Of a stretch of DNA of 64,000 nucleotides, positions 18,562-27,299 are shown piece after piece; position 1 is the first letter of the stretch; every line of letters begins with the position of its first letter. The notes beneath the pieces were generated by a model. It was not told the origin of the DNA. It saw only the letters and a program-made list of their open reading frames with translations, and did no database searches. The position numbers were made by a program, and so were the translations under genes. The stretch comes from Vibrio nereis NBRC 15637 (GTDB taxonomy: Bacteria > Pseudomonadota > Gammaproteobacteria > Enterobacterales > Vibrionaceae): assembly GCF_001591105.1 (NCBI RefSeq), contig NZ_BCUD01000012.1, positions 62,001 to 126,000 of the forward strand, read 5' to 3'.

Positions 18562-19080
18562 ATGAGACACCTTAAAACCACGATTCACCCTGATATCGAA
18601 CACCTAGATGATAAGCTTGTGTTTAAACGTAATGCCGCGCGAGCTATCGTTGTGGACGGTGAGGATATTCTGCTGCTTTATACCGAACGTTACCATGACT
18701 ACACCATTCCTGGTGGCGGTTTGGATGAAGGCGAAGATGTGATCGCTGGCATGGTACGTGAGTTAGAAGAAGAGACGGGCGCAAACAATATCCACAGCAT
18801 CAAGCCTTTTGGTATTTTCGAAGAGTTTCGCCCTTGGTACAAAGACGATGCCGACGTAATGCATATGATTTCTTACTGCTACACCTGCAAAATTGACAGG
18901 GAGCTTGGAGAAACGTCGTACGAAGATTACGAAATCAAAAATGGCATGAAACCAATGTGGGTCAACATTCATGACGCCATTGCACACAATGAGAAGACGA
19001 TTGCAGAAAGTCCGAAAAAGGGCATGAGCATTGAGCGTGAAACCTTTCTCTTGCATTTGATCGCCAAAGAGATGCTTTAA
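18562..19080 (+). CDS. NUDIX hydrolase
   Basis: This 172-residue cytoplasmic hydrolase acts on nucleoside-diphosphate-linked compounds. The full NUDIX box (G-x5-E-x7-REUxEExGU) is seen as GGLDEGEDV followed by RELEEETGA, about residues 53-75. The residues after it (FGIFEEFRPWYKDD) resemble ADP-ribose or dinucleotide hydrolase members, but the substrate cannot be fixed. It stands alone, with ldhA divergent on its left. The ribosome site is weak. The length is normal for the superfamily. Confidence 0.85.
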   Translation: MRHLKTTIHPDIEHLDDKLVFKRNAARAIVVDGEDILLLYTERYHDYTIPGGGLDEGEDVIAGMVRELEEETGANNIHSIKPFGIFEEFRPWYKDDADVMHMISYCYTCKIDRELGETSYEDYEIKNGMKPMWVNIHDAIAHNEKTIAESPKKGMSIERETFLLHLIAKEML

Positions 19081-19277
19081 GCTCTGTTGACTTATTAGAA
19101 AGGCCCTCAATGCTCTTCAGTCTAATCAAGATCTGATAGGCAAGGATGGCCTTTTAACCGAGCTTTAGTGCCCAGTCCGTAACGCTCGTTTGATAATACG
19201 AATATCATAGAATAGTAATTCTTGATAAGAATATATTTGAGCGAAACTTGAATAAGTTAGATAGAATTCTAAGTTAT

Positions 19278-19478
19278 TTATTTTCTATTAATATATCGTT
19301 CTGCATTGGCAAATAGCCTATCACATGTTTTTTTCTGCGCGGCATATTCAGAAGTCCCTTCTTCCATAGAATCAAGAACTTCTTTAGCTTTGTTATACTC
19401 TCCGACCATAAGGGAAAATCGCTCTTCAAAGTCGTTTTTTCGCATTTTTTTGCCGGTTTTTCTTACTGGTTTTCTCAT
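19278..19478 (-). CDS. Small charged hypothetical protein, 66 residues
   Basis: This short, highly basic and acidic protein starts MRKPVRKTGKKMRKNDFEERF and continues as one amphipathic helix (YNKAKEVLDSMEEG and onward). It contains a single cysteine. AAGG lies about 10 bases before the ATG. It follows a 49-residue gene with a 12-base gap, so the two are probably co-transcribed. No family was recognised. It could bind nucleic acid or a ribosome through its lysine-rich N-terminus; that is only a guess. Confidence 0.6.
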   Translation of the reverse strand: MRKPVRKTGKKMRKNDFEERFSLMVGEYNKAKEVLDSMEEGTSEYAAQKKTCDRLFANAERYINRK

Positions 19479-19490
19479 GTCGTTCTAACC

Positions 19491-19640
19491 TTATAGATCC
19501 CATAGCTTTTTTTGTTCACGCTCTAACAGAATATGTTCGATTTTTTTTCTTATCTTATGAATGTTATCTAAGCTTTCGCCTTTAGCATTACTTTTAACTG
19601 TCGCTGCTTTCGAATTATTGCAAGTCAATTGCTTTTTCAA
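19491..19640 (-). CDS. Tiny protein, 49 residues, TTG start
   Basis: A short frame begins at a TTG preceded by AAGGA with 8-9 bases spacing and an in-frame stop just upstream. The product starts MKKQLTCNNSKAATV and ends IEHILLEREQKKLWDL. The C-terminal pattern (R-x-x-IE-x4-ER-x-x-K-x-LWDL) is like the short PA3496-type proteins of gammaproteobacteria (RRAIEDxxE..RLR..LDYL), though the match is by eye. The next gene starts 12 bases after its stop. Confidence 0.5.
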   Translation of the reverse strand: MKKQLTCNNSKAATVKSNAKGESLDNIHKIRKKIEHILLEREQKKLWDL

Positions 19641-20331
19641 AGTTTAATTTCCTTCTTTAATGGTATATAAAAACATACCAAGGCTGTGCCTTATAAATCT
19701 TTAATTTCACCAGTCTTTTCCAACTCAAAAAATGAAAAAATTCAAATCAAAGAAGTGGATATTTATTCTGGTTAGAATATGCCGTTTAAGCACATCGTTA
19801 TTTAGCTAATCCATGATAGTTGACCAGAGGTCTAACTTAGTTGTCTTATTTGACTGTATTTCGATAGATTAGAGTAAAAATAAAGCTACTAAATAAGGAA
19901 TGAAGAAAAAGGTATCGCAGGAAAGATATTACGAATTAAATCGAAAAAAACTGAGAAGATCTTGAACTAAATATTTAATCAATAGCTCACTGCTAGAGCT
20001 GACGCTACTATACACTGTTTACGCATAATAGATATATTTTTCTTCATTAACTTTTAATTACCTTTAAAATCATATGGTTAAAATGGTGCCTCTTGATAGA
20101 TTTCTTTTTAGTCCAATTAAGGCCAATAGTGCTATTCGAATAAATATTGCCCCACTCATGTTTGATGTATAAATGTGCAATTAGGCATTACGCGCAAGAT
20201 TTGGATCGAACTTGGTAATTTTTAGGGGAGCTCAGTGGTCATTGATATGACGTACTAAGCGTAAAAACATCCAATTGCATAAAGCTTGAGGTAGTGACTC
20301 AATTTGAAAGCTTAGGTGCCAACCAAAGTGA
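19641..20331. other. AT-rich gene-free stretch
   Basis: About 690 bases hold no convincing gene. It has a short inverted repeat (TGGTAT/ATACCA, 19661-19680) just upstream of the tiny gene, possibly an operator, and a small AAGGC/GCCTT hairpin at about 19681. Very short frames at 19731 (25 codons) and 19900 (21 codons) lack proper ribosome sites. A small RNA or a decayed gene cannot be excluded. Confidence 0.35.
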
Positions 20332-23034
20332 CTATCTATTGCGAGCAGTTTTCCTTAGGTAGTGTTTTTCAAGCTCAACTAAGAATAAAACTGAAGAAGC
20401 GACGGCTATTATTCTTAACCACACTTCTAACTCTAGCCCGCTGGTGCCGAATAGCGTTTGCATTACGGGTAAGTAGGTGAAACAGGCCTGAAAAACCAAA
20501 AGAACGGCAATTGCGATTAAAACATACACATTGCCGATTAAGCCCTGTCGGCAGAAAACGGAGCTGAGAATATATCTGGCATTGAATAGATAAAAGACTT
20601 CAAACATGACCAGAGTGTTGACCGCGATGGTGCGGGCTTTGGCAATGTCTTCACCTTGATCCATTTCCCAAACAAACATGCCAAGTGTTCCTAGCATTAA
20701 AATGACGGAAACAAAAAGGACTCGCCAAATAAGGTGGGTATTAAGAATCGGGGTGTTTGGGGAGCGGGGCGTGCGCTGCATTAGGCTCTTTTCTTTGGGT
20801 TCAAATGCTAACGACAAGGCCAGCGTAACTGCGGTGATCATATTGACCCACAAGATCTGAATGGGTGTGAGCGGCAGTTGTTTAAACCCAAGCATGACGG
20901 TGGAGAGAATAATCAATGCCTCGCCGCCGTTTGTCGGCAGAATAAATAAAATTGCCTTTTTTAGGTTGTCGTATACCGCTCTTCCTTCTTCGATAGCCGC
21001 AGTAATCGAGGCAAAGTTGTCGTCCGTGAGTACCATTTCTGCTGCCTCTTTCGCTGAGGCTGTGCCGTTTATCCCCATCGCGGTACCAATATCGGAGCGT
21101 TTTAATGCTGGTGCATCGTTTACGCCATCTCCCGTCATTGCGACGATTTGCTGGTGTTTTTGCAGCGTATTAACCAATCGCATCTTATGCTCTGGACTCA
21201 CTCGCGCATAGATATCAACGTCTTTTGCCCGAATGGATAGCTCATCATCACTGAGTGAATCAATTTGCTGGCCAGTCAAGGTGTCTTGAGGGTTCATTAG
21301 CCCTACCTGCTGAGCAATCGCTTTTGCGGTCAAAGCGTGATCGCCCGTCATCATTTTTACGCGTATGCCTGCGGTATTGCACGCTTTAACCGCTTGTATT
21401 GCTTCCTCTCTTGGTGGGTCTATTAATCCTAAAAGGCCCAGCATAATGAGGTCATCGCAAACATCATCAAAAGTAAGTTCGAGCTGGTTGTATTCGGTAG
21501 GGCGGTAGGCAATTGCTAAAACTCGCATCCCTTGATTCGCCATTGTTTCGATTTGTTGGTGCCAATAACTTCGGTCAAGGGCCTTGGTTTGTTCCGTTTG
21601 AGCGCTGAGTTGATGGTCACAAATATCCAGTACCTGTTCGGGAGCCCCTTTAAGAACAATGAATGCTTCCCCTTGGTGACTATGGTGGAGTGTGGCCATA
21701 AAACGGTGTTCTGATTCAAACGGGATAAGGTCGGTGCGTGGGAATTGCTTATTTTCTGTGTCTGTGTCTAACCCGAGTTTCATTCCTGCGACTAAGAGTG
21801 CGCCTTCCATCGGGTCGCCTTGGATTTTCCATTGCTCGTCGGAATGGCTTAAGGTTGCGTCATTACACAGCACCGCCGCTTGGACTGCTTTGGTGAGTAA
21901 GGGATAGTCTTCTGGGTAAATGGCTTGTTGATTCACCGTGGCGACGCCATGCGGATCATAACCCGTACCACTAAGCTCGAATGAGTTATCTGCCGTTACT
22001 ATGTTGCGCACGGTCATTTCATTGCGAGTCAACGTGCCAGTTTTATCGGTGCAAATTACGGTCACCGCTCCCAGAGTTTCCACGGCAGGAAGACGACGAA
22101 TGATCGCATTCCGCTTTGCCATTCTCTCTACCCCGATAGCGAGGGTGATCGTCATAATCGCGGGTAGCCCTTCAGGAATCGCTGCAACGGCTAGGCTGAT
22201 CGCGGCCATAAACATATCTGTGACTGGGTAATCTCGAACCAGTAAGCCGAAAGCAAAGGTCGCTACAGCCACAGCTAAAATGGCCACTGTTAGCCATCGA
22301 CTAAATTGTGCAATTTGTTTTAGTAGCGGTGTAGTGGCTGGTTTGACGCGTGAAACCAGAGAACTGATTTTCCCCAGCTCGGTGTTTAGCCCTGTCGCGA
22401 CAACAACACCGGATCCTTGCCCATGCGTTACCATTGTTCCTGAGTAAGCCATGCAGATTCGGTCTGCCAATTCACACTCTTTTGGTTGAGGTGCGGTGCG
22501 TTTGTCAATCGTCATCGACTCGCCAGTCAATACCGCTTCTGCAACTTGTAAACCTTTGCTACGAAACAATCGAAGATCGGCAGGTACGCGATCGCCTGGT
22601 TGCAAGATGACGACATCACCGACTACCAGCTCTTCCGCTTTAATCATGACTTGGTGACTACCTCGCAGCACCAGAGCGGTCGGGGCTAACATCGCTTGGA
22701 TAGCATTGAGGGCGTTTTCTGCTTTGCCCTCTTGGATAAAGCCAATGATGGCATTAATGATCACCACCCCTGCAATAACACCAGCATCCACCCAGTGGTT
22801 AAGTAAAGCGGTGATGACCATAACAACCAACAAAACATGGATTAAGACATTATGAAACTGGCTAAGAAAGCGTTGGAAGGCGGTACGCCCGCGAGATGTT
22901 GGGAGTTTATTGGCACCATTTTGAGCAAGGCGCTGAGAAGCTTCCTGTGGAGTCAGTCCGTATGGCTGGCTCAAGAGGGCAGAAAATGTCTCTTCGGTCG
23001 TTTTATTGTGCCAAAGGGTGATTTTCTCTTCCAT
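20332..23034 (-). CDS. P-type cation-transporting ATPase (Ca2+-type, P2)
   Basis: This 900-residue inner-membrane pump has the order: N-terminal cation-ATPase domain, actuator, TM helices, phosphorylation and nucleotide domains, and six C-terminal helices. The phosphorylation motif is CTDKTGTLTRNE, the actuator loop is VLTGESM, and the hinge is MTGDGVNDAPALKRSDIG. The transmembrane PEGLP motif marks the P2 group (Ca2+, or Na+/K+-like exporters in bacteria). The ATG at 23034 has AAGG 8 bases upstream; a longer frame to 23091 is less likely. It diverges from the formate channel gene 105 bases away. The ion is not certain: Ca2+ or Mn2+ is likely. Confidence 0.88.
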   Translation of the reverse strand: MEEKITLWHNKTTEETFSALLSQPYGLTPQEASQRLAQNGANKLPTSRGRTAFQRFLSQFHNVLIHVLLVVMVITALLNHWVDAGVIAGVVIINAIIGFIQEGKAENALNAIQAMLAPTALVLRGSHQVMIKAEELVVGDVVILQPGDRVPADLRLFRSKGLQVAEAVLTGESMTIDKRTAPQPKECELADRICMAYSGTMVTHGQGSGVVVATGLNTELGKISSLVSRVKPATTPLLKQIAQFSRWLTVAILAVAVATFAFGLLVRDYPVTDMFMAAISLAVAAIPEGLPAIMTITLAIGVERMAKRNAIIRRLPAVETLGAVTVICTDKTGTLTRNEMTVRNIVTADNSFELSGTGYDPHGVATVNQQAIYPEDYPLLTKAVQAAVLCNDATLSHSDEQWKIQGDPMEGALLVAGMKLGLDTDTENKQFPRTDLIPFESEHRFMATLHHSHQGEAFIVLKGAPEQVLDICDHQLSAQTEQTKALDRSYWHQQIETMANQGMRVLAIAYRPTEYNQLELTFDDVCDDLIMLGLLGLIDPPREEAIQAVKACNTAGIRVKMMTGDHALTAKAIAQQVGLMNPQDTLTGQQIDSLSDDELSIRAKDVDIYARVSPEHKMRLVNTLQKHQQIVAMTGDGVNDAPALKRSDIGTAMGINGTASAKEAAEMVLTDDNFASITAAIEEGRAVYDNLKKAILFILPTNGGEALIILSTVMLGFKQLPLTPIQILWVNMITAVTLALSLAFEPKEKSLMQRTPRSPNTPILNTHLIWRVLFVSVILMLGTLGMFVWEMDQGEDIAKARTIAVNTLVMFEVFYLFNARYILSSVFCRQGLIGNVYVLIAIAVLLVFQACFTYLPVMQTLFGTSGLELEVWLRIIAVASSVLFLVELEKHYLRKTARNR

Positions 23035-23139
23035 GTGAAAGCCTTCTTCTGATGGCACGAGGAGCAAAGTCGTTGATTGATAATTATACAATATGAACTA
23101 GCTTATGGGTATGAAGAGGAAAGCAGGAGGCTTTCGTTT

Positions 23140-23967
23140 GTGGCTGATATTTATGGTTTTGACTCGTTTTCACCCAAGCAAATAGCGGAGAAGGTGGACT
23201 CTATTGGGGTAACTAAAGCACGCTTGCCGCTGCTGTCGATGGTAATGCTCGGGATCTTGGCGGGTGCGTTTATCGGTTTAGGTGGGTTGTACTTCACCAT
23301 TGTGAAATCGGATGCATCACTGGGGTTCGCAACGCAACAAGTCGTCGGCGGATTGACCTTTTCTTTAGGGCTGATTCTGGTGATCGTGGCGGGGGCCGAG
23401 CTATTCACTGGGAACAACTTGCTGGCGATGGCGTGGGCAGACAAAAAAATCACCACAGCTGAGCTTTTGAAAAACTGGGTGGTGGTATGTTTGTCCAACT
23501 TCGTCGGTGCTGTTGGTGTTGCCACTTTGGTGTTTCTTTCTGGACACCCAGAAATGAATCAAGGGGCGATTGCGTTGACCTATGCCAAAATCGCAGCCGC
23601 AAAATGCGATATGCCTTTCTGGACGGCATTTTTCCGTGGCGTGCTTTGTAATGTGTTGGTGTGTATGGCGGTTTGGATGGCATTGGCAGGTCGCAGTGTT
23701 GTCGATAAAGCGGTAGCGATCATTTTTCCTATCTCCGCTTTCGTTGCGGCGGGGTTTGAGCACAGCATCGCCAATATGTACTTTATTCCTTTGGCAATGA
23801 TGCTGCAAAGCGCAGGTACGGTAGAGGTTGCAAACTCCGTGGGCGTATTTGGCTTTTTAGGCAATTTATTACCCGTTATTTTGGGTAACCTCGTGGGTGG
23901 CAGCGTATTTGTTGGCTTGGTTTATCACATTATTTATCTGCGTGGTAACCCTGAAAAACGGCAGTAG
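23140..23967 (+). CDS. focA: Formate/nitrite transporter (FocA family)
   Basis: This 275-residue pentameric inner-membrane channel has about six TM helices in the FNT fold, and most likely moves formate. The N-terminus DIYGFDSFSPKQIAEK is typical of FocA. Family segments such as AGAELFTGNNLL and GFEHSIANMYFIP are visible. I chose the GTG start because AGGAGG lies 9 bases upstream; the open frame reaches further back without a ribosome site. A formate dehydrogenase gene follows 108 bases later on the same strand, which supports formate rather than nitrite as the cargo. Confidence 0.9.
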   Translation: MADIYGFDSFSPKQIAEKVDSIGVTKARLPLLSMVMLGILAGAFIGLGGLYFTIVKSDASLGFATQQVVGGLTFSLGLILVIVAGAELFTGNNLLAMAWADKKITTAELLKNWVVVCLSNFVGAVGVATLVFLSGHPEMNQGAIALTYAKIAAAKCDMPFWTAFFRGVLCNVLVCMAVWMALAGRSVVDKAVAIIFPISAFVAAGFEHSIANMYFIPLAMMLQSAGTVEVANSVGVFGFLGNLLPVILGNLVGGSVFVGLVYHIIYLRGNPEKRQ

Positions 23968-24035
23968 CTTGGATGGAAACAACGCGCCCCACCAATATCA
24001 AAACGCTCGGTTCGCCCAGCGATTTTGATCGTGAC

Positions 24036-24044
24036 TGCTATAAT
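24036..24044 (+). promoter_or_regulatory. Extended -10 promoter for the formate dehydrogenase operon
   Basis: TGCTATAAT is a consensus -10 with the TGn extension. No good -35 was seen 16-18 bases upstream, as is common for extended -10 promoters. The start codon lies about 32 bases after it. Confidence 0.45.
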
Positions 24045-24075
24045 CTAGCTAGTTTCAAGTAGCAAGGTAACGGCT

Positions 24076-26259
24076 ATGAGATCTCACCACAACAAGTTGT
24101 CCAAGGCATCCAAGCCTTCTAATTCAGCAGCGGGGCAATCTAAGAAAAGCCTGCCCCCATCAGATAAGATCCTGACACGTACTCAAACGATCTGCCCATT
24201 TTGCGGTGTGGGGTGCGGAATGCTGCTTTCCTGCGATGAAGAAGGGCACATTTGTAGTGTCAGCCCATTAACTCAACATCCGATCAGCCAAGGTAAGCTG
24301 TGTGAAAAAGGCTGGAGCAGCCCGTACGCGATTTCGCCAGATAACCGAATCACTCAACCATTAAAGCGATGCAACAATCAATTCGTGCCTGTCAGTTGGG
24401 ATGAGGCGCTGGATGACATTAGCACCATGCTAACCGAGATTATTGACGAGTTTGGCCCTAATGCGACGGGTGTTATCAGCAGCGCCCGAGCAACCAACGA
24501 AGACAATTACGCGGCGCAAAAGTTTGCCCGAGCAGTATTAGGCACCAACAATGTTGATCACTGTGCGCGTATTTGTCACAGCCCAACCGTCGCAGGGTTA
24601 AAGCAAGTGCTGGGCTCTGGTGCGATGACCAATAGCGCGAAAGATCTGTTTGAAACCGAAGTGATCGTCGTGTTTGGTGCGGATCCGACAGAGAATCACA
24701 GTGTCTTGGGTGGGCAGATAATACGAGCCAAGATGGCGGGGGCAAAGCTCATCGTCGTCGACCCGAGAGTCACGCGTTTGGCTAAGCTTGCCGATTTACA
24801 CTTGCAGCTTAGCCCTGGCAGTAATATTGCGCTCATTAACGCGATGATTCAGGTCATCATCAGTAACCAATGGCATGACAAAGAGTTTATCTCGCGTCGT
24901 TGTGATGGCTTTGAGGCCTTAGAAAAGCAGGTTGAAAGTATTACTCCGGAATCGGTTGAGAAGATTACCGGGGTTGATGCCGCATTGATTCGAGAAGCCG
25001 CAAAATGTTATAGCCAAGCGGAGCTCGCCATGATTTTGTACGGCATGGGGATTACTCAATTTGTCAGCGGTACTTCCAATGTGGTTGCTTTGGCTGACTT
25101 AGCCTTAGTGTGTGGACATATAGGCAAACCGGGCACCGGTATTAACCCACTGCGTGGACAAAATAACGTTCAGGGCGCGTGTGATATGGGGTGCTTGCCT
25201 AATGTTTATCCCGGGTATCAATTGGCTGATGAGAAGAAAACACAACGGCATTTTTCTGAACAGTGGGGCTGCGAAGTGGCTTCGGCACAGGGGTTAACCT
25301 CATTAGGGATGACAAAGGCCGCCTTAGAAGGACAGTTCCGTGCTCAAATTCTGTTTGGTGAAGACCCGGTTGTGACAGACCCAGACCAAAACCACGTTCG
25401 GCAAGCCTATAAATCACTGGATTTGCTGGTGGTCGCTGAACTGACCATGACAGAAACCGCCAAGCTGGCGGACTACATTCTTCCTGCTGCTTCTTTTGCC
25501 GAAAAGTCAGGCACCTTTACCAACTGTGAGCGTCGCGTGCAGCGAATCAACCCAGCCATGCCGCCACTAGGTGAGGCAAAGGGAGATTGGCAATGGCTGC
25601 AAGCACTGGCAGAAAGGATGGAAAGCCACGCACTCAATTGGACAAGCAGTGAAGAAGTGTTCGATGAAATGGCCTCTTTAACGCCGTCTTATCAAGGGAT
25701 GAACTACCAAAAATTGGCGCAGAACTATGGTCTACAATGGCCATGTAATGATAAGGCACCAGAAGGAACAAGCGTTCTCCATCAAGATACCTTTCCTATT
25801 GGGCGCGCTCGTTTAACCCCCGTTCATTATGTGCCGATTGCAGAGTCTGCGGATGAGCAGTTTCCGCTTTTGTTAACCACTAACCGGCTTCACTTTCATT
25901 ATGGCTGTGGTTCTATGACCCGAAAATCGCCCTTGTTGGAGCGAGAAATTCCACCCGGGATTTTATTCATTAACCCACAAGATGCCCACTCGCTCGGAGT
26001 CTCTTTGTATAGCCCAATCTGTGTACGCTCAAGGAGAGGTTATATAGAAACCCGAGCCATGATCACGGACGATGTTCCCCCAGGGGTGGTGAGTATGCCT
26101 TATCACTTTAAAGAAGCGCCGTCGAATCAGCTAACCAATACTGCGCAAGACCCGGTCACTAAGATGCCTGAATTAAAAGCGTGTGCAGTGGCAGTGGAAC
26201 TATTACCCGCCGGGCATCAACCAAGTGCAATTTGGACACTTCAGGGGGAAGCAAAATGA
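24076..26259 (+). CDS. fdhA: Formate dehydrogenase catalytic subunit, Cys-type, cytoplasmic
   Basis: This 727-residue molybdopterin (Mo or W) enzyme oxidises formate to CO2. The N-terminal [4Fe-4S] site is CPFCGVGCGML plus a distant Cys in KLCEKG. The metal ligand is Cys167 in CARICHSPTV, where E. coli FdhF has selenocysteine. The Arg/His neighbours of the FDH active site are present. GTGINPLRGQNNVQGACDMG and the C-terminal guanine-dinucleotide-binding domain (YHFKEAPSNQLT) follow. No twin-arginine signal is present, so it stays in the cytoplasm. AAGG lies 8 bases before the start. It overlaps the next gene by 4 bases (ATGA). Partners are the two electron-transfer subunits downstream. Confidence 0.9.
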   Translation: MRSHHNKLSKASKPSNSAAGQSKKSLPPSDKILTRTQTICPFCGVGCGMLLSCDEEGHICSVSPLTQHPISQGKLCEKGWSSPYAISPDNRITQPLKRCNNQFVPVSWDEALDDISTMLTEIIDEFGPNATGVISSARATNEDNYAAQKFARAVLGTNNVDHCARICHSPTVAGLKQVLGSGAMTNSAKDLFETEVIVVFGADPTENHSVLGGQIIRAKMAGAKLIVVDPRVTRLAKLADLHLQLSPGSNIALINAMIQVIISNQWHDKEFISRRCDGFEALEKQVESITPESVEKITGVDAALIREAAKCYSQAELAMILYGMGITQFVSGTSNVVALADLALVCGHIGKPGTGINPLRGQNNVQGACDMGCLPNVYPGYQLADEKKTQRHFSEQWGCEVASAQGLTSLGMTKAALEGQFRAQILFGEDPVVTDPDQNHVRQAYKSLDLLVVAELTMTETAKLADYILPAASFAEKSGTFTNCERRVQRINPAMPPLGEAKGDWQWLQALAERMESHALNWTSSEEVFDEMASLTPSYQGMNYQKLAQNYGLQWPCNDKAPEGTSVLHQDTFPIGRARLTPVHYVPIAESADEQFPLLLTTNRLHFHYGCGSMTRKSPLLEREIPPGILFINPQDAHSLGVSLYSPICVRSRRGYIETRAMITDDVPPGVVSMPYHFKEAPSNQLTNTAQDPVTKMPELKACAVAVELLPAGHQPSAIWTLQGEAK

Positions 26260-27299
26260 TGGAGACCTACCTGCTAGATTCGATCGACTCACTTCGAGCC
26301 CATTTATTACAGAGCAGAGAGCTTTATCAGGTCGTCGCAGACAATGAGGGCGAACCCAGTGAGTGTTACTGGCAGCCTGTGTATGGTGAGCAGTTACCGC
26401 CACTCATAAGTCGCAAACCACTGCATTCAGCGAAAGCTTTCTTCTTTGCTGAAAGCGAACCCATGTATGTGTTTGATGGGCAGTTTTTTAAAGAAACCTT
26501 GCCCAAAGTCGAGTCCTTTGTTCTGTTTGGTGTGCAAAGTTGTGATTTGGTCGCGATTCATTATCAAGACCAGTTTTTTCAACAAGATCCGTATTATCAA
26601 GCCCGCCGCCAACAAGCGTTGCTGGTTGGGTTGGAATGTACTCAGCCCTGTGAACACGGTTTTTGCCCGACAGTAAATGCTGGCCCAAGTGTCAGAGATG
26701 AAACCGCTGATTTAGTGCTTCATCCGCTTGATGAGCAACAGTGGCTATTGGTAGTGCTTTCTGAGCGAGGCGAAAAGGCATTGAAAGGGTTGGATCTGAC
26801 GATTGCAGCGCCTAATGAGCAGAATCAACGCTGGATAAACATTAATCAATGTGAGCGGGCTTTCCCTAATGACCGTTACCTTCTTGATGGCATCAGCAAA
26901 GTAACAGAAGGCGAGGTGCCGCAAGAGTTTTGGCAGCAAGTGGGCGTTCAATGCTTGGGCTGCTCTGGCTGTACGACGCTGTGTCCTACCTGTTCATGCT
27001 ATGGTACTCGATCGGTAGAAAAAAAGTCGGTAGAGAAAACGGATGGTGAAGCGACGGTTTCCCAAGTGAGGTTTTGGGACTCTTGTTTATACGAGGGGTT
27101 TCAGCGTGAGGCGAGTTTTCATAATCCTACTAAGGAAGCGGGAAAACGAGTTGAACGCTTTTGGTATCACAAGTTTAGCCATGATTTTGTTCCAGAGTTC
27201 GGACGGTATGGATGCGTGGGATGTGGGCGTTGCGAACAGACTTGCCCTGGCGTGATTGGAGTACACTCATTAATGAAAAGGATCGCAGATGATGTATAG
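26256..27299 (+). CDS. 4Fe-4S electron-transfer subunit, AsrA/hydrogenase-beta-like
   Basis: This 347-residue iron-sulfur protein is of the family shared by anaerobic sulfite reductase AsrA (also about 347 residues) and the beta subunit of soluble sulfhydrogenases. Cys motifs are CTQPCEHGFC (about residue 128), CLGCSGCTTLCPTCSC (about 235), and a C-terminal CVGCGRCEQTCP. It would carry electrons between the formate dehydrogenase and the flavoprotein encoded next. The chosen ATG overlaps the fdhA stop, preceded by GGGGGAAG. It overlaps the following gene by 11 bases. No sulfite reductase or hydrogenase large subunit is nearby, so the link to FDH is by context. Confidence 0.82.
   Translation: MMETYLLDSIDSLRAHLLQSRELYQVVADNEGEPSECYWQPVYGEQLPPLISRKPLHSAKAFFFAESEPMYVFDGQFFKETLPKVESFVLFGVQSCDLVAIHYQDQFFQQDPYYQARRQQALLVGLECTQPCEHGFCPTVNAGPSVRDETADLVLHPLDEQQWLLVVLSERGEKALKGLDLTIAAPNEQNQRWININQCERAFPNDRYLLDGISKVTEGEVPQEFWQQVGVQCLGCSGCTTLCPTCSCYGTRSVEKKSVEKTDGEATVSQVRFWDSCLYEGFQREASFHNPTKEAGKRVERFWYHKFSHDFVPEFGRYGCVGCGRCEQTCPGVIGVHSLMKRIADDV

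Noticed and set aside
19098..19158. AAAGGCC and GGCCTTT as a terminator after the NUDIX gene
   Set aside because: The arms are 7 bp with a loop of about 45 bases, too long for a typical intrinsic terminator.
19900..19965. A 21-codon frame starting ATGAAGAAAAAG
   Set aside because: AAGGA touches the ATG directly, leaving no proper spacing, and the product is too short to judge.
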